The notes below the pieces were generated by a model. It saw only the letters and a program-made list of their open reading frames with translations. It ran no database searches and was not told where the DNA came from. Shown in pieces: positions 1 through 12,618 of a stretch of 64,000 nucleotides of DNA (position 1 is the first letter of the stretch; each line of letters starts with the position of its first letter). The DNA is taken from the NCBI GenBank assembly GCA_932294295.1, contig OW028585.1:31597720-31661719 (forward strand), in the 5' to 3' direction. Both the position numbers and the translations under genes were made by a program. The DNA comes from Alitta virens. Lineage: Eukaryota > Annelida > Polychaeta > Phyllodocida > Nereididae.

Positions 1-97
1 CTATGCTTGCTGGTTGTGATTGAATGTCCAAAATGTCGACCATTTACATGAATCTAAGCATCAAAGCCTCATTTTGGCAAAAGAGCATATTTTTCAC

Positions 98-272
98 ATC
101 TATCTATCTATCTGTCTACATGTCTATCTATCTATCTATTTATATATCTATCCAGCTATCTAATCTATCTATCTATCTATCTATCTACCTATCTATGTAT
201 CCTTCCATCATTCTATCCTTCTATCCATCTATCTATCCATCCTTCTATCTATCTATCTACCTATCTTTGTTT
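98..272 (+). repeat. TATC microsatellite
   Basis: Imperfect CTAT units. The serine/tyrosine/isoleucine-rich frame over it is an artefact. Confidence 0.95.
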
Positions 273-1359
273 CTTTACTGCAAATATAAGTGAAAATAGG
301 CTTTTTGGCAGCCATTTCGGATTGGGCCTTCTGGGAGACTTAGCCTGAACTTTTCCCAAACGTACTTAATTCTTTTTTATTGTCCTAAACTAAAATTTCA
401 GCTACTGAAAATATGGGTTGGAGAAAATGGTCACGTACTATATGACGTCATTGAAATAATGTCCAAATGATATGACATGCTGTCTGGGATTTCAACGACC
501 TCTATACAACTTTTCAATATATAATAAAAATGATAGTACAATGACATTTATTTATTTACAAATTGTATTGATATTCAGATTGACATTATATTCGATATGG
601 CTTGGTTATAAAATTAAAAGGTTGTAATATGAACGAAAGATATCATTATAATAGATCGTACGCGCATAGTTGTATTTACCAGAGAACATGCAACTTCAAG
701 TTGAAGGTCGCGTCAACATCGCTTTAACATCAGCCTTTGTTGGCTTACGTCCCGCCAAGGTCTAGCCAATGTTGCGTGTTATGAGAGTTATTTTTTGCTC
801 ATGTTTTCCATAAAGTTTGATACAGTTCTGTGGCCTTGACATGTCAATTTTAATGCTTTGTTGCTTTTTGAGAAATGTCTTTGAAGTCTTTCTCTTTAAA
901 ATTCTTTTTTTTTTATAAATTTCATTCAGAAAGTTCACCGTATTGTAAACTCGATGCCTGGGTCCTCTGAATTATTGCTAAAATACAAAAAGCGATTCAT
1001 CGGTGATTTTTTTACTAGCATCTTTTAGTAACTTCTTAACCAGAGCATGACTGATTTCTGGTCCGCAATTTTGTAGTTTCATGTGGAAATCAGAGTTAAT
1101 TTTTTGAATGCTCTCATGACTATATGTCATTCATCTAAGCAATATTACCTTTGAAGATATTTTTCTCCAAAAGATAAATATATAATTTGGCTGCATCTAG
1201 AATAAATTATAACTGGCTGCATGATTCATAATAATTATAGTAATAATTTATTTTAAAAAAAAATAGACAAAATGCGAAGTGGCAATTACTTTGATGGCTA
1301 AACATGGCCATAGGAAAAGAAAAGTTAAAAAATTTAGTGAAAGAATAAATAAATGTCTG
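273..1359. other. No gene recognised
   Basis: AT-rich sequence with only short frames. I see no splice-flanked exon, RNA gene or clear repeat here. Confidence 0.5.
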
Positions 1360-1535
1360 AATGTCTCAATGCTGCGGGATCTGAAGTTTAATCAGCTCAT
1401 ATGACCAGCTGCAGGCAGACGTAATGATGAGATGATAAAGCTGCTTGTAGTCCGCATGTTACACATTTATCCCAATGGTGGGGTAATTTACTTGCCTCAG
1501 CAGTCAGCATAGTCACCGAGTGTAGGATAAATATA
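1360..1535 (+). repeat. Dispersed repeat R1 copy
   Basis: Reads tctcaatgctgcgggatctg, catatgaccagctgc, cagacgtaatgatgagatga, acttgcctcagcag. Aligned by eye to the copy at 40641. Confidence 0.7.
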
Positions 1536-2493
1536 GTTTTTAATAGCGTTTGCACCAGTTTGAATTGGATTTATACAGATAGCTATGGTTTGGTTCAGCT
1601 TGTTGAAGTCTCAGATAGCTCCAGTAAGCTCAAGTTGAACAGGCTCTTAAGATGGGCGACCAGAGGGCTAAAAGTGGCTTATTTAAGGAGTTTTGTGACG
1701 TTGCAACTCTTGTCTGACCTTTTGCGCATGCTTATTTCGACGATTCAAAAAGTCGAATTGGCTGAGAGGCCGTAAAAGGAATTATTTTTTGTTGGCGATG
1801 ACGGTCGATCACTCTTGTCTAAATACTTGTCAAATAAAAAAGAAAATTTTCGGAAATAGTGTAAATCGTGACCCGTCGCGACCTAAAAACCAGGTAAGCT
1901 AATCATAGTGCCCTCCCTGACAGCCAGATTGCTAAATGAACCATCATTTTAATAGCCTGCATCTGTGCTTTCTGGTTTTTTAAGTCCTACATATCAGAAC
2001 TGGTGCAGTTTTTTGCTATGGCTGTTATCATTCCAAAACTTTAAAAAACCTGGCATACTAATCCTTGTTGATATTTTTGTCAATAAATCGCTGATAATCG
2101 CTTTAAACAGAAAACCATATTTGGGTTAGTAGCAGCTTTAATGAACTTTAACCGATTGTTATGCAGAACACATGATCAGGTCTACCTAGTTTCCATGGCA
2201 ACCATTTGCACATGCAAATATCCTATGAAATAACCAAACGACCTTTATTTCAAGATTTTTAATTGAATAATTATTGGTGATAGTAAAGTGAAAAATACGT
2301 AGATTTGAAAGCAAAACACTTATGACTATATTATAGTAGGTTTCAGGTGAGTGTTTAAAATACCATTGCAATAGTAACATAATTCTGAAGTTCAACTAAA
2401 TTTGCCAATTAATTAATAGTTATAGTGAAGAGTGGTTTTGATATGAAGCCAATTTAATTTAAAAAACATGAGTTGACAATCAACCCAATAACA
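1536..2493. other. No gene recognised
   Basis: A 71-codon frame at 1560 has no domain and no usable splice context. Otherwise unremarkable. Confidence 0.5.
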
Positions 2494-2676
2494 TTGGATG
2501 GATGGATTAGGGCTTTATGTCCTGTATTTCTGCAGCTGATGGGCTAATCAGGACAGGCAGGGACCATGGCAATGAGATGAGGGATGAAACAGCCATCCAA
2601 CTTAGGCTCGACCGGGAATTGAACCCGGGCCCTGTGTGGTTGGAAGCCCAATGCCCCACCACTGAGCTAGGCCCCC
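2494..2676 (-). mobile_element. tRNA-derived SINE, family S1 (near full length)
   Basis: The minus strand begins with a tRNA-like head: gcctagctcagtggt (box A), then gggttcaattcccgg (box B). The family body follows (ttggatggctgtttcatcc, cctgtcctgattagcccatc) with a tail near ccctaatccatcc. Flanked by an 11-bp direct repeat acccaataaca at 2483-2493 and 2677-2687, which reads as a target-site duplication. Confidence 0.85.
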
Positions 2677-3171
2677 ACCCAATAACACGTTCTGCTGATA
2701 CCAGAGTAGCACAATATTTTTTTGTTTTGTTCACTAGAATTTTGTCTTAATTTATGACTTAATTTTTGTGAAGGTGAATTAAGTGTGTCGGAGCTATAAT
2801 TATACTCTTACGAATCAGTGCCAATGAATTCAAAGCACTCTTTGGAATTTGATGTGAAAATGAAATCAAATAAACTGAAATAAAAAGAAAAAGTTGTGGG
2901 GCACTTTTCCAGAAAACGCCTAAGTAAATCATGTCTGGAACATGAGTGTTAATGACTGTTTAATTAAACTCACACAACCTTTAACCTTCAATGTACAATT
3001 CAGCATATTTTTTTTAGGTTTTTTTAGGATTAACGCTATTTTCATATATTCGATCGATCTATTTAAGTCTATAAAAGATTTAATAGATGCAAATAAATAG
3101 AACGTAGCAGAGTGTAATATATACGTATAGAAACAGTGGATTGATGCAATGACATTAATACACACTGTACA

Positions 3172-3260
3172 ATTATTATTATTATTATTTATTAAATTTT
3201 TATAGCGCTACTATTTACAAAGGTAATTCAAGTGCGCTGTACAATGATATTTAAATCAAT
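3172..3260 (-). mobile_element. LINE 3' tail
   Basis: Read on the minus strand, it has a gcgctgtaca / tagcgctataaa block followed by an ATT/TTA tail, the normal 3' end of CR1/L2-like LINEs. No coding sequence is left. Confidence 0.55.
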
Positions 3261-3319
3261 TGAAAAAGAAATGTCTTTATTTCATATTTATATTTTGGAT
3301 GCTTTCTGGTAAAGAGTTA

Positions 3320-3450
3320 CACTGTAATGCACACCACACTACAATGCACACCACACTACAATGCACACCACACTACAATGCACACACTGCACTAAGATGC
3401 ACACTGCACTATAAGCTACCACGCACACTGCACTACAATTCACACAAATA
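3320..3450 (+). repeat. 16-17 bp minisatellite
   Basis: Imperfect units of caccacactacaatgca. Short frames on both strands come from this array. Confidence 0.8.
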
Positions 3451-4030
3451 TTTACCACGCCATAGAAAAACAGTTTGGGCAGTGTGCAACATGGTTTTGG
3501 TGCCATGGGCAAATTACAAGTTCCAACTCCCACAAAAAAAAGAGAAAAAAAAAAGAAATGTAAATCTTGTTTACAGCAGTTAATCACACCTTCAAAAATG
3601 TTTTGACAACATGTAGCACTTGATAACTCTCAGATAAGTCAAATGTTGAAATTGGCCATTATAGGCATACTTGGTCACTCTATATTTCAACTGAAAGCCT
3701 AGAGAATTACCTTCGCGTAATACATTTATAAGAGTGCTTAGGCCTTTTTCAGCAATTTTGTCAAATTATGGTTTTATCTACACTGAGAATCAGAAGTTTG
3801 GTACCCTCACTGTTACAACAAAACGTATCTCATGACATGTGTCATTCAACAAATTTACCCTAATTATATAAGATCACCTACACCGAGAACATAAAGTTTG
3901 GAAATTTGCACTGTTAATACTTCAGGTTATGATGTAACAAACAATTCAAATAATGAGATCAGGTCCAAAAAATGCTATTCAATGAAGTGTGAACAATAGT
4001 TTTTGAGACCTTTACTGAGCAACTATAGTT

Positions 4031-4200
4031 AGGGCCTAACTCAGTGGTAGCGCGCTGGGCTTCTAACTACTAGGTTCCAGGTTCAATTCCCAGTTGAGCC
4101 TAAGTTGGATGGCTGTTTCATCCTTCATCTCATTACCATGTTCCATGCCTGTCCTAATTAGCCCATCAGGTGTGGAAATACAGGACATAATAATCAAACC
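4031..4200 (+). mobile_element. tRNA-derived SINE, family S1
   Basis: Head gcctaactcagtggtagcgc with the box A pattern, box B ggttcaattcc, and the family body to acaggacataataatc. No target duplication is visible, and the head carries more changes than other copies. Confidence 0.8.
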
Positions 4201-4689
4201 AACCACCATTTTCAGGAAAGTGGAAGTTATTGCAGTTTCTTTTTGTGCTCTATGAAAAATCAAATAAAGCGAGATATGAGATTCTGAATGATGCCGAAAA
4301 ACAGAAAACTAAAACTGATAAGAAATGTTTAGTCCAGACAGCTTCTAGCTATCAATATCATTTCAAGATTTAATTGTATGCCAACTGCCAATGAAGACTT
4401 CAAATTCACAAGATCACTGAAAGTAAATAATTCTGTCTGATTTGTTTGTTTTGTAAAAGCTTTGGTTGGCCATATACATTTAGTGTATTATGTATCTTAC
4501 CATAAAAGATGTTATCGTGTACATAGTCACACTTAAGTATTAATTAATATATTGCTATTAATAACTTGTAGTGTCTTTATTGTATAATTATACTTATTTA
4601 GTTAATTAAAGAAAGCTATACTTTTCTGTAATAACACTCCATATACTTTATTGTGAACATGGACTCCATTGTAATTTTCTATAGTTAGT

Positions 4690-4842
4690 GTTGGTTTGTG
4701 GGTGGCCCCTCGGCAGCGATGACATGATCATCTTAGAGGGGTCACCCTGCTCAATGTTTAGTTAAATGAAAATCTCTGTGATTTTTAAGATGTTTTTGTT
4801 ATAGTGGGCATTATAAATTAATCTGAATCTGAATCTGAATCT
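4690..4842 (+). mobile_element. LINE 3' tail with TGAATC repeats
   Basis: A block with ggtggcccctcggcag and a matching gaggggtcaccc (a possible stem) is followed by AT-rich sequence and four TGAATC-like hexamers. A related block with a different tail is at 22150-22245, so both look like 3' ends of one retrotransposon family. Confidence 0.55.
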
Positions 4843-5635
4843 ATTAACACGAAATATTTGAGAAAATTTACAAAAATTGCCAATTAATTCACAGTTGTCA
4901 ATTTTTAAGAACATTGTGCATTCAGACATATCGCACCCCCTTTTCAAAAGAGATTTGCGTCTTAAACTTCTACAAAAATGGTTAAGCTGGCTTTCCATAT
5001 ACACGTTTTGCGGTCCGTATGTCCGTCATCCGTTTTTTACCCATCCGTTTCCGTCATCCGTTGTCCGTATCTAGCCTTTCCATATGTACGTGCGTTAGTA
5101 TACTGTAGGCCACTCTGGACCTTTGAAAATAAGTCCTCTTGGCTAATTGATTTATTAGGCCTAATTGAAATTTACTGTCTCTAAAAGGCTCCCAGTGTCT
5201 TAACTGAATTGTAATTGACTTGTCAAATATATTTTGTTCAAAGGTGTCAGTTAATTGCAATTATTGTCTGGTTCAACCGTTGATTAGGGTTCATATAAGT
5301 GCGTTTACTGTTTTATTTAAAGTTTTATTGTTTATTTAAAATTTTATATATGTACTCTGCTTTCATTTGCCATTTATAATTTAATTGTATCTATGCTTCT
5401 TTCCTTGCTCCAATCAGCATTAGCTCTCGGCCCCTCGAATTGTAATAAGGTAATATGCAATTAGTCTTGTTCGTGTATGTAAAAATATAAATATTAAATA
5501 AATAATTCATAGCGATATTCTGTCATAATGCAGATATGCATGTCTACTTAACTGTTCGGCTAAAAATGTGCATAAGTCAACACAAGAACTTTCCACTAAG
5601 AAAAGATAGACACTTTCGTGTCTGGCTGTCTATGA

Positions 5636-5793
5636 ATAGATAGATAGGTAGATAGGTAGATAGATAGGTAGATAGATAGCTAGATAGCTAGATAGGTAGG
5701 GTAGGTAGGTAGGTAGGTAGGTAGGTAGGTAGGTAGGTAGATAGATAGATAGATATATAGATATATAGATAGATAGATAGATATATAGATAGA
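5636..5793 (+). repeat. GATA/GGTA microsatellite
   Basis: GATA units with a central GTAG run. Confidence 0.95.
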
Positions 5794-5844
5794 TCTTTTG
5801 GATATCTATATAAGATTGGATCTACCTGGAGAGTATATTTTTAC

Positions 5845-5965
5845 GGGGACTGCCATTAGTCCGACAGCCCATTAGTCCGATGGCTCAATAGTCTTACAGT
5901 TCATTGGTCCGACAGTTCATTGATTCGACAGTTCACTGGTCCGACAATTCATTGGTCCGACTATA
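5845..5965 (+). repeat. Tandem short repeat, GTCCGACAGTTCATTG units
   Basis: Six or seven diverged units of 17-20 bp built on cattggtccgacagtt. The inverse form (gtcggactaacg, ccgtcggactagcg) recurs at 9015-9100, so the two may be arms of one fold-back structure. Confidence 0.6.
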
Positions 5966-6089
5966 TGTATGCATGTATCTATCTAGCTATCTAGCCATCT
6001 ATAATGAATTATATATAGTGTATTACTGATGGGTTTACCCTACGTAAATAAATATTCTATCTATCTATCTACCTATCTATCTAGCTATA

Positions 6090-7150
6090 TATTTTAGGAA
6101 CTTGATTTTTAAGAGAGGTTGTGAAGTTCATCAATATAACAATAGATTTCAATACATTTTTAATTCCAGTTATCAGACATGAATTTGCACGAAATTACAA
6201 CAGTTGTCCAAACATAGTAATAAAAAAGATTTATTTACATCGCTTTCTGGGTTTCTGAAATTATGTCAAGACAATATTTGATAAATTCCTATAGTTCTTC
6301 ATTCATGCACAGTTCTGGATTGTTATGTTTGTCACAATATGAACTCAACTATCGAGCATGTTTGTTGCATCCATACTATTTTACCATATGTTTACATGAC
6401 CATCTCTTTTGAGGAGGAAAATTTTTTAATTTTAATGACTTTAATTAACCTACTGTTATATACTATGATATATGGGGTGACAAGAAGGAGTGGAAGGTCT
6501 CCAAATTATTAATGTTAATTAGGGCTCCTCAAAAGCGACAATTTTTTTGTCAAGTTGGGGCCCATCACCTCTTCTTTTTTTGTTTTCTTGATGATAATGA
6601 TGATGAGTTTGATGATATGTTAATGATGGTGAATACAAGTTCTGTTCTGTTAAGTTCAGTTCTCTTCTATATATATCTGATGGGTTATAACAGTTTTGGA
6701 GTAGTAATTACTGCCCTACTGCACCTACCCCATCATGTATAATTTAAAGTAAAAATTTTGAAGATCTGACTCCCTAAAGAGAATTAAGTGATATATATGC
6801 TATGCCAAAAAGGTTATCTTCTTGGTCCCTATTTATTTATCTCAAAAAGTTATGCAAAGAAATAAATTCTGGAGGTGATCTGGATCATATTATAACTTGA
6901 TCCTGGATCTGGTAGACTCTTCCAGTATACATATAATTAATGTTACTGGCCCAATAGCTAATGTTGGTCTTTCATTATATATTTTTTGTTCAAACGCCTT
7001 AAGTTAATCATTTGTTAATGGGTGGTATAGTATTGCAGTATATAATATTTGATCTGGATTACATTATGGATACTGGATCCAGAAGAATTTTTCATAAGTT
7101 ATTACCATGATGCATAGACAGATGCAGCTTTTTTTTTAGATTACCCAGAC
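6090..7150. other. No gene recognised
   Basis: AT-rich. Contains a GAT-rich stretch at 6590-6635. The 76-codon frame over it is not convincing. Confidence 0.5.
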
Positions 7151-7264
7151 CACATTGAGCAAAAGTGGGGCCAACAGTACTATAGTCATTAGGCCAACTG
7201 AAGAGTGGGCTGACTTGGCTTTAGGTCGATAGGTCGATAGGTCATTCAGCTAAAGCCCAGTTCA

Positions 7265-7905
7265 ACTATCACGGATAAAACCTACAAGTGACCACGGACA
7301 TAAAAAATGGGCTAAACATGCTCACTCGTGGCTCTGTTAATCAAGTATACATTCTTTCAACGAGCGTTCGAAGGAAGTCTGTCAACCGCTCCCCGAACAT
7401 GCGTCAACCGCTCACCGAACGTCGGTCGCCAAGCATCCATGAGGCATCCGTGAGGAATCTGTGAGGCATCCGTGAGACATTCGTGAGGCATCCTTGAGGC
7501 ACTTGTAGATCGCCCATGTGAGTGGTTCAAGAGTGAATGAGGAGAGGGCAAGGACATGTTCAAAATTTTTGCCCTCTCCACGGATGGTCACGGATGATTT
7601 AGCACTACCATACGGTGGCTGAGGAGTACACTTCGCGACACGTAGTTTTGTGGGTAGACAGTTACTTTAGCACCATGACACTCACACTTTCTTGTTAGGA
7701 AAGTGGCACTTTCGCGGTGCGAAGGTTGCCCTATCGTAGTCCGAAATTGCGAAACCACGAAAGTAACCTCCTCGGTTTCCATACTACCAGGAGCATTCGA
7801 CCACACATGGCTCGGCAAGTGAATTACGTATGGCCAAGATGTAAAAAAATGTTTTATCCGTGCTCACTCGCCATGCCCATCCGTGACAGTGTGAATGCCC
7901 TCTAA
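7265..7905. repeat. Block with inverted CACGGATAAAAC ends
   Basis: cacggataaaac at 7271-7282 is mirrored by gttttatccgtg at 7851-7862. The left half contains imperfect tandem gaggcatccgtga units (7440-7500). No gene recognised; short frames here are in repeats. Confidence 0.45.
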
Positions 7906-8490
7906 CAGTAGCCTGCTGTTGACTGAAAGTGGGCCAAAATCAGGCTGACTTTGGGCTGACATTACATTTGGCCAATGATGATCTGTTGATGGGCATACCT
8001 GTCATTGGTCCAGAGTAGACTGAACTGACATATGGCCAATGTTAGGCTGACTAGTCATTCGGCCGAAGTTGGGCCTTTGTAACAGTGAGCCAGACTTACA
8101 TCTCAGATAACATCTGACATCGGATTGGCGTCGGCCCTATGTGGGCAACGTGGGACCAACATCGAGCCGACGTAGCATGTCATCAGGTATTGGGAAAATT
8201 GGTTAATAGTGGGCCAGCACAAAATGTGAGCTAACATTACACAAACCAGTATAAGTGGGCCAATTTGACTTAGGTTTGACATGCCATTTGGTCATTAGTG
8301 GGCCAACGTGAAAATATAAGACATTGGGTCAACTTCTGGCTCACTGAGCTGACCAGATAAAGGGCCAACACAACATTTTGCCAACACTACACCTAATTGA
8401 GCCAAAATGTGGGCTGACATCAGCTAACAGTGTCGACATTGGGTCAGCAGTGGTTCCAATGGGCCTTAATTGACTGAGGTTTGCACTCTT
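7905..8490 (+). repeat. Degenerate repeat of GGGCTGACATTGGCCAA-like units
   Basis: Irregular units of tgggccaac, ttgggctgac, atttggccaatg on both strands, related to the family at 20985. No gene. Confidence 0.6.
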
Positions 8491-8810
8491 TACAGTGCCC
8501 TCCAATTTTTTTGTGATTTAGTTCCTGTGTAAAATGTTACAAAATATGTATTTGACAGATAATATTTAATTTACAAGTATTTACCGAGGGTATGCCGCAG
8601 TAGCAGCCTATGTAAAAAGGAAACAAACTGACATTCCCACTTCATAAATCAAGATAATATATCCTAAATAGTTTGCAGCAGATATAATAACATGCTACCA
8701 CAGAAAAGTAAGTTAAACATTCATAGCAATTTATAGAAGGCAGGCATACATATATCTAGATTTTTTTAAATCCGAAAACAATTGACCAAAATCTATTTTA
8801 CACATCTTTG

Positions 8811-8912
8811 TAGATAATTGCTAATTGCAATTCACACTTGACACTTTGGCCTGAACATATAGATATACTCAGGGCAAGGTGTCAAGTGTGAATTGCAATT
8901 AGCAATTATCTA
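8811..8912. repeat. Perfect 34-bp inverted repeat (hairpin)
   Basis: 8811-8844 and 8879-8912 are exact reverse complements with a 34-nt loop. The arm contains gcaattcacacttgac; a related segment lies in the modules at 49715 and 56805. Confidence 0.85.
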
Positions 8913-9110
8913 ATAAGTGCTAATTGCATAATTACAATTAGGATCTAACTAATTTCAATTATGCGTATGGGTAACGGAGCTGTGGGTATTTATCTATAAA
9001 TAATTAGGCCTATCTTCTGTCGGACTAACGACCCGTCTGATAAATTAACCGTCGGACTAGCGACGTCGGATTAATAAACCGTCGGAATAATGGGCTGTAA
9101 CCTATTTTTA

Positions 9111-9194
9111 CAATATTCATGAGAAGGTCTTAATCTTTTCATCCAAGATGTTGACCATCTAAATAAAAAGATTAAGACCTTCTCATGAATATTG
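9111..9194. repeat. Perfect 29-bp inverted repeat (hairpin)
   Basis: 9111-9139 and 9166-9194 are exact reverse complements with a 26-nt loop. It lies 200 bp after the other hairpin. Confidence 0.85.
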
Positions 9195-10446
9195 CAAGGG
9201 CGAGGTTCTAATTTCATGAAAGTTCTACTGTTCAAATCCTGAGGATGTAGTCAATAACACTAGAAAATATACTATTCATGCCATGGTTTTGAGAATGTAA
9301 TTGAGGCTGTTTTGAGTAACAGATTTCTTGAACTCATTTCTCTCTCAAACAAAATTTACTTCATACATACAAAACTGCTGTATAGGCCTAATTTAAGTGC
9401 AAATCATGACAGTTACAACAAAAGTTTAATTCCTCCTTAAAAGACAATTAAGTACATAATCGCCCTTTTTTTATTGAAAACTAATGAAAAAAAGATAAAT
9501 ATTTCACAAGATAGTACTTTATCACTCAACTGTTGTCAAGTGTGTATTGCACTGTATATATTCAGATGAAAACATATTCTATTTAGGCCTATTCGTTTAT
9601 TAATTTACCTATTTATTTATTGTAAACATGTCTTTTTGTGCCTTTGAAATTCTTCAATAAAACCGATTAATTGCAATTAATTCATAAAAGGTGAGGGTTT
9701 AATTAATGACAGCTTACCACTTGACTTCTACAGATTGTAATTTTTTGTTCAGAATCTCCTGTTGTATGGGCCTAATTAGTCAATGAAAGAGGGATACATT
9801 GCACTTGTTAAATGCAATTTATTTTGGTAATTTTCCCTTGCCTGGCCATCCGTCATCCGCAAAAATCGCCCCCCTATCCGTATCGCCAAAATGCGGACTG
9901 CGGATGACGGATAACGGACGAAAAACGTATTTATGGAAAGGCATTAATTAAAATCAAAGGGATGCGTATCCTGTCCGTATACGGACGTACGGATGACGGA
10001 TATACGGAAAGGAAAAACGGACATATGGAAAGCCAGCTTTACAGAGTGAAACATGCTTGTACCCTAGCCTTTAACTTTAAGTCACATTTCTTGAAGGTGA
10101 CACTAAAGAAGCCAGAAAATTAGTATAAAGCTGTCTGTACGTTGGAGTTTGAACTGTTTTTGAATATGCAACGCTCAGAATGATTTTATTCTCATCACAT
10201 ATACACATCACAATATCCAGATGCCTCAACACTATACTAATTCGGGTCTTATTCACATTATTTGTAAAAATCGATGACCAGCAGCTGTCAAAAGCAGATG
10301 TAACAATGAGATGATAAATGCAAAATATGCTCCAATGTCTCAAATTTGACCCAATATCGGCTAGCGAGTCAAATGACGTTCAACAAAGGTGTTGCATCAA
10401 TTTATGCTACAGACATGGCCAAATAAACTCCCCCAACTCCTCTGAC

Positions 10447-10620
10447 CATGGCTGTACGTTTACAACCAGTCAATTCTGGATAAGGGTATTCCTAATATCG
10501 AAGCACTGCTGTATGAAAAAATTATGTGGCATGGCTGTACGTTTACAACCAGTCAATTCTGGTGAAGGGTATTCCTAATATCGAAGCACTGCTGTATAAC
10601 ATCACGTAGCATGAGTGTAC
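10447..10620 (+). repeat. Tandem duplication of about 83 bp
   Basis: Two nearly identical units from catggctgtacg (10447-10529 and 10530-10609); a third begins at 10610 (catgagtgtacg) and decays. Confidence 0.85.
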
Positions 10621-10987
10621 GTCATTTTTGACATTCTTAAAAAAATATTACTTTACACAAGGAAGGACATTGACAGGATCATTTAATTAAACGTTCTGGT
10701 TACCTGTTCTCCTCTGCTGAACATTGCTAAAAACTAAACTAAAGGGTCGATAAACATCTTTATATATTATGGAAGCGTAAGTTTGATGCTACCCAGATAA
10801 TCTTGCCACATCTGTTCAATGTTAGCCCAATGTCGCGACATCAGATAAAGGTCAGACGAATGTTAGGTAGATCTAGTCTGTAATCAGGGTGCTACTAAGT
10901 TGCATAAGAGATTGAAGGAGTAATGAATAAATGTCTCGGTATGACGTCAGTGTTGAATTTATAAAAAATAGAGAGAAAGACTATGCT

Positions 10988-11306
10988 GGGGTTTAGTGCA
11001 GTATAGCGGACCAACATTTATGCCCATATTTGGCGTCAATGAAATATGAAAATAATTACTATTTTTGACCAAATTTCGTTCTTGAACGCAATAAGAATAC
11101 ATTTGTCTACAGTAGCTGGGGTTTGGAAACCGCAGCCCTCAAGAAAAAAATAAAATAAACTATGGAAAACTGCGTTCCTGCCTCACCACCGCCGTTTTTG
11201 TTTGTGACGTCACCCATTGAATTCAAGCATTCTACGTCATAGGCCTGGCAACGAGGCTCGCTAAATATGGTCAATAATTTATGTCCGCTATACTGCACTT
11301 TTTCCC
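10988..11306 (+). mobile_element. MITE family G, copy 1
   Basis: Terminal inverted repeats gtgcagtatagcggacc and gtccgctatactgcac, with outer GGGG...CCC. It is about the same size as, and in reverse orientation to, the copy at 59278-59590, and shares internal blocks (tgacgtca, aaccccagctact). No coding potential. Confidence 0.8.
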
Positions 11307-11754
11307 TAGCTGTCTGTTTAAGGCAATATATATTCCATAAAGATAAAAAAGCTATATATATTCCGAACAAATTCTAGCATAAGTTAGTATTGCGCAGCTG
11401 CTATACTGCAGTTATCCAGTCTAAACTTAAAAACAAATTTTTTCATTGTAGGATAAAGCTGAGAAAACAACAACATTAATCATAATACCTTTTGAATTTT
11501 ACACCAACATAAAATGTTTCGTCTGGTCAATGAAGTCTTCAATCATTCAGTTTAATGTGCATCTAGCAGTAATAATAGTAGTTCTTTTATTTATTAAGTT
11601 ATATTAACACAATTTTCAGCTGTAACACTGTTACCTAGCTGATAAATATAATTCTATTCTGAGAAACAATTTAACATAAAATTTGCTATATTCTCCATTG
11701 TGATTTCTGCTGCTTCTCCGTGACCATAAGAAATGGCCATAATGACGAAAGATA

Positions 11755-11925
11755 GCATGATAATAATATTAATTTATTAAGCCATATATATTACAAATGA
11801 TAAAATACTCACAACATCAAATCACAAAGCAATGTACATCAGGCTGGCTGACACAGGGAAAGCTGTGTATATGCCAAGACAAGAACTAAAATTTACAAAT
11901 AAATCAAATTGGTACAATAAAGTAT
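11755..11925 (-). mobile_element. Possible LINE 3' tail
   Basis: On the minus strand this ends in ggcttaataaatt followed by ATTATTATC, the form of a LINE tail. No protein-coding remnant is seen. Low certainty. Confidence 0.3.
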
Positions 11926-12245
11926 ATCAATATGAGGCAAAAAATTTGTTTATCAATTTGAGGCTAAAAGTTTGTTTATCAATTTGAGGCTGAGAATTTG
12001 TTTATCAATTTGAGGCAAAAAATTTGTTTATCAATTTGAGGCAAAAAATTTGTTTATAAATTTGAGACTAAAAATTTGTTTATCAATTTGAGGCTAAAAG
12101 TTTGTTTATCAATTTGAGGCTGAGAATTTGTTTATCAATTTGAGGCTGAGAATTTGTTTATCAATTTGAGGCTGAGAATTTGTTCATCAATTAGAGGCTA
12201 AAAGTGAGTTTATCAATTTGAGGCTGAGAATTTGTTTATCAATTA
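11926..12245 (+). repeat. 26-bp minisatellite
   Basis: About twelve units of aatttgtttatcaatttgag plus a variable gctgag/gcaaaa part. It ends 370 bp before the first otopetrin exon seen. Confidence 0.9.
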
Positions 12246-12618
12246 CAACAGCGTATAAACATCTCCGACATTGCGCCGACATTAAAACAATATTGAATGC
12301 TATCTGAGCGGATTCAAACCTGTTTTATTTTTTTTACTACTTATCATTGATCTGAGAGAGAGAATTTATTTGACCAAATAAAAATAAAAAAGCAGCAAAT
12401 AACAAGTAAATAAATAAAATAAAGTAAAAAAGTCAAAATACATATATACTCCTTATCTTTGGTCAGGAGACATCCACTAAGTTCTAATTTTAAAAACAAC
12501 GCAAACGTGGAGGCCCCCTCAAACTCATATTTAAAAAAAAAAAAATACATTATATATAACAAGATCTAAATATAAATATAAGACCTTATTATAATTTTAT
12601 TTATTGCTTTTATTTCAG

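Larger units (their letters stand above)
4981..10042. mobile_element. Tract with inverted ends, possible 5 kb element or two related MITEs
   Basis: gttaagctggctttccatat at 4981 is mirrored by atatggaaagccagctttac ending at 10042. Inside both ends are repeated ccgtcatccgt / acggatgacgg motifs. No transposase was recognised. The right part (9845-9935) is itself palindromic (catccgtcatccgc, gcggatgacggat), so two separate small elements of one family are also possible. Confidence 0.5.

Noticed and set aside
11926..12245. CRISPR-like regular repeat
   Set aside because: Units are directly adjacent with no unique spacers, and the context is a eukaryotic genome.
1..12618. Search for the upstream otopetrin exons
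   Set aside because: No hydrophobic, splice-flanked frame with otopetrin motifs could be found; the missing exons are probably outside the window.
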